Position numbers and translations under genes: made by a program. From Defluviitaleaceae bacterium (GTDB lineage Bacteria; Bacillota; Clostridia; Lachnospirales; WRAX01), in assembly GCA_009787945.1 (NCBI GenBank), contig WQSI01000011.1:1-17572 (forward strand): DNA of 17,572 bases, read 5' to 3'. Of the stretch, positions 13,337-17,572 are shown in pieces. The notes under the pieces are model-generated. The model made no database searches. It was not told where the DNA came from and saw only the letters and a list, made by a program, of their open reading frames with translations. Positions within the stretch are counted from its first letter, which is position 1; each line of letters starts with the position of its first letter.

Positions 13337-14842
13337 ATGGAACAAATTGTAAGGGATTTTAATTCTTATATGGACGAAATTCGCATGTACAGCCAACTGA
13401 TGGGAGTGGCATATTTTGACGCAAACACCGTAGCACCAAATACAGGTGTTGCGGCGCGAGCCAAAAGGGATGGTTTTTTCTCGGAAAAAGTTTTCCTTAT
13501 GACCACATCAGATAAGATGAAGGGGTATTTGGATGAGCTTGCCCCCGTGGCAGACAAGCTTGATGACATCACCCGCGCCCGCTTCAAGAAAGCCAAGAAA
13601 AATTTTGACAAAAGCACAAAAATTCCAAGCCAGCTGGTGAAGGAGTTTAGTGAGCTGAAGTCAAAAGCCAATGTTATCTGGCAAGAAGCCCGCAAAAACG
13701 ATGACTTTGCCTCATTTGCGCCAACTTTGGAGCAAATTGTGGCAAAAAGCAAAGAAGCGATGGAACACCGTCTTGAGCCTGGTCAATCCATTTACAACGC
13801 CATGCTTGACGATTATGAAGAAGGCATGAACATGGAAATTTATGACAAATTTTTCGCACAGGTGCGGGAAGTTGTCGTGCCGCTTTTAAAAGCCGTTGTT
13901 GGCTCTAGCAAGAAAATTGACGCAGGCTTTATGAATTCCCAAGTTGACAAAGCCGACCAAGAAAAAATCTCCACCTTTGCGGCAGAAAAAATCGGCTATG
14001 ACACAGCCAGAGGGCTTATTACAGAGTCAACTCATCCTTTCTGCTCGGGCACTCACAAAACCGATGTGCGCATAACAACCCGCTATGATGAAAGAGATTT
14101 TATTTCAAGCTTTTACAGCATTTTACACGAGTGTGGTCATGCTATTTATGAGCAATCCACCTGCGACACCATTGCAGAAACAGAGCTGTCCCGTGGAGCT
14201 TCTATGGGCATCCACGAAAGCCAAAGCCGTTTTTACGAAAATGTAATCGGGCGCAGCCGTGGCTTTTGGGATTATATTACAAAGGAATTAAAAGGATATT
14301 TACCAAAATCCTTCGATGACGTTACTTCGGAGCAGTTTTATGAGGCGGTAAACCAGGCAGGGCCTTCCCTAATCCGTGTGGAAGCAGACGAACTTACATA
14401 CTCCCTTCATATTATGATACGCTACGAAATAGAGCGTATGTTGTTTGTGGACAATCTGCCAGTTAGCGAGCTTCCGCGGGTTTGGAACGAGAAATATCAG
14501 GAATATTTAGGTATTACCCCGCCAAACAACGCCCTTGGTGTGCTTCAAGATATTCACTGGTCCATGGGTGCTTTTGGATATTTCCCCACATATGCCTTGG
14601 GTACGGCATACGCCAGCCAGTTTGTTTCAGAAATGAAAAAAGATTTGGATTTTGATGGTTTAATTGCCAAAGGCGACTTTGCGGCAATAACCGCTTGGAT
14701 GACGGATAAAATCCATCGTCATGGCAGCATGCACTCCCCAGGTGAGATTTTGGAGATGGTATGCGGAGGCGGCTTGGATGCCAGCCATTACACAAATTAC
14801 TTAAAAGAGAAATTTGAAGCACTTTATCAAGTTAAGGTTTAG
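13337..14842 (+). CDS. Carboxypeptidase M32 (Taq family)
   Basis: 501 residues, the normal length. A cytoplasmic metallo-carboxypeptidase that trims C-terminal residues. Zinc ligands are His264 and His268 in HECGH with catalytic Glu265, and Glu294 in GIHESQSR. Other family signatures are HPF at 233-235, DVRITTRY at 243-250, IRVEADELTY at 346-355 and GYFPTYALG at 414-422. The remainder is helical, forming the long substrate groove. An in-frame ATG lies 22 codons upstream at 13271, but it is inside the promoter; ATG 13337 has the strong ribosome site. Carbamate kinase follows 13 bases after the stop, so the two probably form an operon. Confidence 0.95.
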   Translation: MEQIVRDFNSYMDEIRMYSQLMGVAYFDANTVAPNTGVAARAKRDGFFSEKVFLMTTSDKMKGYLDELAPVADKLDDITRARFKKAKKNFDKSTKIPSQLVKEFSELKSKANVIWQEARKNDDFASFAPTLEQIVAKSKEAMEHRLEPGQSIYNAMLDDYEEGMNMEIYDKFFAQVREVVVPLLKAVVGSSKKIDAGFMNSQVDKADQEKISTFAAEKIGYDTARGLITESTHPFCSGTHKTDVRITTRYDERDFISSFYSILHECGHAIYEQSTCDTIAETELSRGASMGIHESQSRFYENVIGRSRGFWDYITKELKGYLPKSFDDVTSEQFYEAVNQAGPSLIRVEADELTYSLHIMIRYEIERMLFVDNLPVSELPRVWNEKYQEYLGITPPNNALGVLQDIHWSMGAFGYFPTYALGTAYASQFVSEMKKDLDFDGLIAKGDFAAITAWMTDKIHRHGSMHSPGEILEMVCGGGLDASHYTNYLKEKFEALYQVKV

Positions 14843-14855
14843 AGGAGGAATTTCC

Positions 14856-15764
14856 ATGTCAACAGTTGTGGTGGCTCTAGGTGGCAACGCCCTTGGAAAC
14901 AATGTTAAAGAACAGCTAGAAATGGTAAAACAAGCTGCAAAATCTATTGTGGATTTTGTGGCTTCTGGGCATAAAGTTGTGGTAGCCCACGGCAATGGCC
15001 CCCAGGTGGGCATGATAAAACTGCTAATGGATGCAGGCAAGGATGATATGCCTTTGGTGGAGTGCATCGCCATGTCCCAGGGCTATATTGGCTATCACAT
15101 ACAGCAGGCAATTCGCAACGAGCTTGCCGCGCGGGGCATCAACAAAGAGGTTGCTACGATTCCCTCTCAAACTGTTGTGGACAAAAATGACCCTGCCTTT
15201 TTAAAACCAACCAAGCCAATTGGCGCGTATTCCACAGAAGAAGAAGCCAAACAAATTATGGCAGAAACTGGCAAGCACTATATGGAGGACGCTGGCAGAG
15301 GTTGGCGTTGGGCAGTTGCCTCCCCAAAACCAATTGACATTGTGGAAAAACATGTGGTCAAAAAGCTGCTAGATGATGATGCAATTGTAATCGCTTGCGG
15401 CGGCGGTGGCACACCTGTTTACGACGACAGCGGCGCGTGGAAGGGCATTGATGCCGTGGTTGATAAAGACTTCGCATCAGCCAAAATGGCAGAACTTATC
15501 GGGGCAGACACCCTAATAATCCTAACAGCGGTGGAGCATGTCGCCCTAAACTACACAAAGCCAGACCACAAAGACCTGGGCAGCCTAACAGTGGCAGACG
15601 CCAAAAAATACGAAGCAGAAGGGCATTTTGCCCCTGGCAGCATGTTGCCAAAAGTGCAAGCCTGTGTAGGCTTTATCGAAAACGGCGGCAAAAAAGCAAT
15701 CATCGCCGCCCTAGAAAAGGCGCAGGACGCCATTGCAGGAAAAAGCGGAACAACTTTCCAATAG
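14856..15764 (+). CDS. arcC: Carbamate kinase
   Basis: 302 residues, slightly under the usual ~310. It catalyses ATP + carbamate to carbamoyl phosphate, in vivo mostly in reverse to make ATP in arginine, agmatine or purine-derived carbamoyl catabolism. Amino-acid kinase motifs: ALGGNAL at 7-13, HGNGPQVG at 45-52, CGGGGTPV at 181-188, AVVDKDFASAK at 200-210 and FAPGSMLPKV at 258-267. The frame is open 14 codons further up, inside the M32 gene, but AGGAGG (14843-14848) sets ATG 14856. No arcA or arcB is nearby, so the source of carbamoyl phosphate is unknown. The peptidase partner suggests amino-acid catabolism. Confidence 0.96.
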   Translation: MSTVVVALGGNALGNNVKEQLEMVKQAAKSIVDFVASGHKVVVAHGNGPQVGMIKLLMDAGKDDMPLVECIAMSQGYIGYHIQQAIRNELAARGINKEVATIPSQTVVDKNDPAFLKPTKPIGAYSTEEEAKQIMAETGKHYMEDAGRGWRWAVASPKPIDIVEKHVVKKLLDDDAIVIACGGGGTPVYDDSGAWKGIDAVVDKDFASAKMAELIGADTLIILTAVEHVALNYTKPDHKDLGSLTVADAKKYEAEGHFAPGSMLPKVQACVGFIENGGKKAIIAALEKAQDAIAGKSGTTFQ

Positions 15765-15784
15765 GAAATGAGTAACATACCGCG

Positions 15785-15826
15785 CCCCGCTACTGTGAAA
15801 AATGTTGTTGACAGGGGCGGGGTTTT
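15785..15826 (+). terminator. Possible terminator of the M32-arcC operon
   Basis: CCCCGC (15785-15790) and CTGT (15793-15796) pair with ACAG (15811-15814) and GCGGGG (15817-15822), followed by TTTT. The 3' arm overlaps the promoter of the first antisense RNA, so the fit may partly be chance. Confidence 0.4.
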
Positions 15827-15836
15827 GGGTTATAAT
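15808..15836 (+). promoter_or_regulatory. Promoter of antisense RNA 1
   Basis: Perfect consensus: TTGACA (15808-15813), 17 bases, TATAAT (15831-15836). It is much stronger than the opposing toxin promoter, as expected for an antitoxin RNA. Confidence 0.88.
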
Positions 15837-15842
15837 TGGTGC

Positions 15843-15969
15843 AAGAGAAAGAAAAAACCAGCCCCCTTGGGGAAGGGAGCTGGTGGCACAATATAGCAGT
15901 TGGCTTCACAGTATTCAATTGTTGAAATTAAATAACCGCTTACCTTGCTTATCGGGGCGGTTATTTTTT
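15843..15969 (+). ncRNA. Antisense RNA antitoxin 1 (RatA-like)
   Basis: A ~127-nt RNA is predicted between the perfect promoter and a strong terminator: AATAACCGC (15931-15939) with GCGGTTATT (15957-15965), then six T. Its 5' half has the hairpin ACCAGC/GCTGGT (15857-15884). It is fully complementary to the 3' untranslated part of the toxin message, and its terminator stem covers the toxin stop codon (15961-15963). This 3'-end overlap is the layout of txpA/ratA, bsrG/SR4 and bsrE/SR5 in Bacillus. It has no usable ORF. Expression and ends are inferred. Confidence 0.75.
15852..15884 (-). terminator. Terminator of toxin 1 mRNA
   Basis: On the minus strand ACCAGC, then CCCTT, a CCCC loop, AAGGG and GCTGGT, followed by six T. 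The T-G wobble pair makes it better in this direction than in the antisense direction, where a C-A mismatch replaces it. Confidence 0.75.
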
Positions 15970-16065
15970 GTTGTTTCTCTTGAGATTTCTGTATGCTATG
16001 TAAACGAGTGCGCCTGTCATTATTGACATGAGGAACTCGAAATGTGTCATAGAAATTTCAATCAT
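15961..16065 (-). CDS. Type I toxin peptide 1 (TxpA/Hol_Tox-like), 34 aa
   Basis: A 34-residue peptide: short polar N-terminus MIEISMTHFEF, a hydrophobic stretch at about 11-25 (LMSIMTGALVYIAY), then the basic tail RNLKRNNKK. This is the pattern of TxpA-type and holin-like toxins, which insert in the membrane. AGGAGGTGA (16078-16070) lies four bases before the ATG, an unusually complete match to 16S rRNA. Its own promoter is upstream and an antisense RNA overlaps its 3' end. It shares 24 of 34 residues with toxin 2, including the whole first 11. Family membership is inferred from size, pattern and gene layout; an alignment search was not possible. Confidence 0.78.
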   Translation of the reverse strand: MIEISMTHFEFLMSIMTGALVYIAYRNLKRNNKK

Positions 16066-16070
16066 GCTAT

Positions 16071-16096
16071 CACCTCCTCTCTTTTGAGGTGAGGTG
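16071..16096 (-). promoter_or_regulatory. SD-sequestering hairpin in toxin 1 leader
   Basis: In the mRNA, CACCTC (16096-16091, or the alternative 16091-16086) can pair with GAGGTG (16076-16071) of the ribosome site. Two alternative partner copies are present. The same arrangement is kept in unit 2. Confidence 0.6.
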
Positions 16097-16109
16097 AAGC
16101 CAACCGCCC

Positions 16110-16140
16110 ATATTGTGTTATACGTATAATAACACAATAT
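16110..16140. repeat. Palindrome over the toxin 1 -10 region
   Basis: ATATTGTGTTAT (16110-16121) and ATAACACAATAT (16129-16140) are perfect 12-bp arms around the toxin -10. In unit 2 the outer arm is degraded (16501-16510), so it is not needed by both copies. It could be an operator specific to unit 1. Confidence 0.55.
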
Positions 16141-16154
16141 TTGACAAGGTGCAA
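16126..16154 (-). promoter_or_regulatory. Promoter of toxin 1
   Basis: Minus strand TTGCAC (16154-16149), 17 bases, TATTAT (16131-16126). The mRNA would run from about 16119 to 15852, roughly 270 nt. Confidence 0.65.
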
Positions 16155-16173
16155 GGGGTTGTGAAAATTTGTG

Positions 16174-16202
16174 TTGACAGAGGTGGGGTTTTGGGTTATA
16201 AT
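16174..16202 (+). promoter_or_regulatory. Promoter of antisense RNA 2
   Basis: TTGACA (16174-16179), 17 bases, TATAAT (16197-16202), again a perfect consensus. Confidence 0.88.
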
Positions 16203-16208
16203 TAGTGC

Positions 16209-16337
16209 AAGAGAAAGAAAAAACCAGCCCCCTCGGGAAAGGGAGCTGGTGGCACAATATGTGACGTTTGGCTTCACGGCATTATTTAGAAAAGTTTTGA
16301 ATAACCGCTTACCTTGGTCGGAGGGCGGTTATTTTTT
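16209..16337 (+). ncRNA. Antisense RNA antitoxin 2 (RatA-like)
   Basis: A ~129-nt RNA predicted from the perfect promoter to the terminator AATAACCGC (16300-16308)/GCGGTTATT (16325-16333) plus six T. The 5' hairpin ACCAGC/GCTGGT (16223-16250) matches RNA 1 closely, while 16261-16299 differs from RNA 1 except for the kept TTGGCTTCAC. It is complementary to the 3' part of toxin 2 mRNA and to its stop codon (16329-16331). Confidence 0.75.
16218..16250 (-). terminator. Terminator of toxin 2 mRNA
   Basis: Same hairpin as in unit 1 (ACCAGC/GCTGGT stem with inner pairs), followed on the minus strand by six T (16223-16218). Confidence 0.75.
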
Positions 16338-16433
16338 GTTGTTTTGACTGAGCTTCTTATAACCTATGTAAACGAGTGCCCATGTTGCAACCAACATACC
16401 GAACTCAAAATGTGTCATAGAAATTTCAATCAT
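16329..16433 (-). CDS. Type I toxin peptide 2 (TxpA/Hol_Tox-like), 34 aa
   Basis: A 34-residue paralogue of toxin 1: the same MIEISMTHFEF start, a hydrophobic core GMLVATWALVYIGY at 12-25 and a basic tail KKLSQNNKK. Substitutions sit in the membrane segment (L12G, S14L, I15V, M16A, G18W, A24G) and the tail. The perfect ribosome site AGGAGGTGA (16446-16438) is four bases upstream, with CACCTC partners at 16466-16461 and 16461-16456 that can cover it. Stop codon, antisense terminator and spacing are as in unit 1. Both copies keep an intact frame and signals, which suggests that both are functional. Confidence 0.78.
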   Translation of the reverse strand: MIEISMTHFEFGMLVATWALVYIGYKKLSQNNKK

Positions 16434-16495
16434 GCTATCACCTCCTCTCTCTTTTGAGGTGAGGTGAAGCCAACCGCCTATATTGTGTTATACGT

Positions 16496-16524
16496 ATAAT
16501 ATCACAAAATTTGGTGGGGTGCAA
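16496..16524 (-). promoter_or_regulatory. Promoter of toxin 2
   Basis: Minus strand TTGCAC (16524-16519), 17 bases, TATTAT (16501-16496); the same as toxin 1. The mRNA would run from about 16489 to 16218. Confidence 0.65.
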
Positions 16525-16564
16525 GGGGTTATTAAAGGGCTTGGATTAAATTTTTATTTTGTTG

Positions 16565-16593
16565 TTGCTTTGTTGGGTCAAGTCTGTTATACT
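16565..16593 (+). promoter_or_regulatory. Promoter of the Na/Pi cotransporter gene
   Basis: TTGCTT (16565-16570), 17 bases, TATACT (16588-16593), about 40 bases before the ATG. No Pho-box-like direct repeats were noticed. Confidence 0.5.
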
Positions 16594-16633
16594 AATTTGC
16601 GACAGCATTTTACCAAGGAAGGGATTTACAAAA

Positions 16634-17572
16634 ATGGAAGTGTTTAGTAGTGTGATGTTGGTTTTGGGTGGTCTTGGGCTTTTTTTGCTTGGCATGCGGA
16701 TGATGTCCCAAGGTTTGCAAACCATTGCGGGGGACCGCTTGCAAGGTTTTTTGAAAAAGGCCACCACAAACAGGTTTTTGGCTGTTTTTGTCGGTATTGT
16801 TGCAACAATTGGCTTAAACAGCTCCACCGCCTCAACGGTTATGACGGTAAGCTTTGTAAATTCGGGGCTTATGAATTTGTCCCAAGCCGTTGGCGTTATT
16901 ATGGGGGCAAACTTGGGAACAACCCTAAGTGCCCACCTTTTCACCTTTAGAATTGATGCATATGCCCCCCTATTCATCTTCATCGGCATTGTATTGTATT
17001 TATTTCTAAAAAAGAAGAAAGTAAAAAATATCGGATATGTAATTTTAGGCTTTGGTATCCTGTTTTTTGGGATTACCACCATGGGCGGACCTTTGCGGGA
17101 GATGGGGCGCACAGAGGTTTTTCAAAGCATTTTGGTTGCTTTTGAAAACCCGTTCTTGGCGTTGCTTGCGGGCTTTGCTTTTACCGCGGCTGTGCAAAGC
17201 TCTACTGCGGCAACTGGCGTGATAGTTATGATGGCTGCCCAAGGCGTGCCAATCCCCTTTGAAACAGCGGCTTTCATCATCCTTGGAACAAATTTAGGAA
17301 CAAGTATTACCACCATAATTGCATCAATACCTGCCAACCGCGCCAGCAAGCGGGCGGCGTTGTTTCACATAACCTTTGACATAATTGGCTCTACGGTGTT
17401 TGGTTTGCTAATTTTCATCTTCCCTGCCATTTTAGGTTGGTTTCAAGGGGTTTGGTACGAATCTTCCCGCCAAATCGCCATGTTCCACACCCTTTACAAC
17501 ACTGCAACCCTGCTTTTGCTCCTGCCTTTCTCTGGCTTCCTCGCCAGGATAATGGAGCGGATTATCCCCGTT
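16634..17572 (+). CDS. Na/Pi cotransporter family protein, N-terminal part (runs off right edge)
   Basis: 313 residues to the window edge, no stop. An integral membrane protein that takes up phosphate with sodium in the known family (PF02690). The inverted repeat of the family is visible: first half GLNSSTASTVMT at 60-71 with GANLGTT at 91-97, second half AAVQSSTAATGVIV at 185-198 with GTNLGTS at 218-224. The first repeat has LNSST where QSSSA/T is usual. Hydrophobic segments lie near 5-22, 48-64, 78-96, 109-126, 132-150, 173-190, 210-230, 243-268 and 286-300. A C-terminal PhoU-like domain is common but would lie outside the window. AAGGAAGGG (16615-16623) precedes the ATG by ten bases. Confidence 0.93.
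   Translation, partial: MEVFSSVMLVLGGLGLFLLGMRMMSQGLQTIAGDRLQGFLKKATTNRFLAVFVGIVATIGLNSSTASTVMTVSFVNSGLMNLSQAVGVIMGANLGTTLSAHLFTFRIDAYAPLFIFIGIVLYLFLKKKKVKNIGYVILGFGILFFGITTMGGPLREMGRTEVFQSILVAFENPFLALLAGFAFTAAVQSSTAATGVIVMMAAQGVPIPFETAAFIILGTNLGTSITTIIASIPANRASKRAALFHITFDIIGSTVFGLLIFIFPAILGWFQGVWYESSRQIAMFHTLYNTATLLLLLPFSGFLARIMERIIPV

Larger units (their letters stand above)
15795..16160. repeat. Tandem toxin-antitoxin unit 1 (366 bp)
   Basis: Begins with GTGAAAA and ends with GCAAGGGGTT, and is followed without a gap by unit 2. It carries antisense RNA 1, toxin 1 and all their promoters and terminators. Confidence 0.85.
16161..16530. repeat. Tandem toxin-antitoxin unit 2 (370 bp)
   Basis: Directly abuts unit 1 and has the same parts in the same order. 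The promoters, the 5' hairpin and the terminator of the antisense RNA, and the toxin leader, are well conserved. The middle of the antisense RNA and the toxin membrane segment have diverged. Confidence 0.85.

Noticed and set aside
15802..16026. 74-codon plus-strand ORF across the first TA unit
   Set aside because: It begins inside the promoter of the antisense RNA and spans its terminator. There is no ribosome site, and no matching ORF is conserved in unit 2.
15961..16277. Longer minus-strand ORFs of 98 and 71 codons over the toxin region
   Set aside because: The 98-codon frame extends toxin 1 upstream through its own promoter, and the 71-codon frame is another reading frame. The SD at 16070-16078 fixes the 34-codon gene, mirrored exactly in unit 2.
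15795..16530. Short CRISPR-like array
   Set aside because: Only two units of about 370 bp with coding content; there are no short regular repeats and spacers.

Overview
The window looks like chromosomal DNA from an anaerobic Gram-positive bacterium of the clostridial type (Bacillota). The support is 54-residue 2[4Fe-4S] ferredoxins, strong AGGAGG ribosome sites, several TTG/GTG starts, sigma-A-type promoters that nearly all have 17-base spacers, U-tract terminators, and a type I toxin-antitoxin layout known from Firmicutes. Genus or species cannot be read from this. Most genes are housekeeping or general metabolism. The unusual material is in the spaces between genes.

Layout. 1-522 (-) is the start of a secreted protein that runs off the left edge. 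732-1128 (+) holds two tandem ferredoxins ending in a terminator. 1197-1549 holds a probable promoter, a 110-bp inverted-repeat element and a 42-residue Gly/Phe/Trp-rich ORF. 1660-3549 (+) is an ABC-F ATPase whose 3' end overlaps a convergent VanZ-like membrane protein gene (3530-4033, -). From a divergent promoter pair, 4139-5431 (+) encodes an M24 aminopeptidase P. A 161-bp hairpin element (5446-5606) follows; it appears to have inserted into a small palindrome with a 3-bp target duplication. 5650-7620 (+) is a two-gene unit: an unrecognised protein with an HExxH motif and a DUF2161 PD-(D/E)XK-like protein.

7602-8006 (-) is an FMN-binding split-barrel protein, divergent from a HxlR regulator (8133-8489). 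The regulator is translationally coupled through two ATGA overlaps to an SRPBCC protein and a histidine phosphatase. 9525-11909 (+) is aspS followed by pyroglutamyl peptidase. 11921-13224 (-) holds a SpoU/TrmH-family RNA methyltransferase and, downstream, a signal peptidase I. 13337-15764 (+) is an M32 carboxypeptidase followed by carbamate kinase.

15795-16530 is the most interesting region: two abutting tandem units of about 370 bp. Each encodes a 34-residue hydrophobic peptide on the minus strand and, on the plus strand, a perfect promoter and a terminator for a ~128-nt antisense RNA. This is the architecture of TxpA/RatA-like type I toxin-antitoxin systems. The shine-dalgarno (SD) sequence can be sequestered, and a 5'-3' complementarity within the mRNA is conserved in both copies. 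The window ends in a Na/Pi cotransporter gene (16634 to the right edge).

Working together: three peptidases (aminopeptidase P, pyroglutamyl peptidase, M32 carboxypeptidase) and carbamate kinase fit a peptide- and amino-acid-using anaerobe. This is an inference from gene content only.
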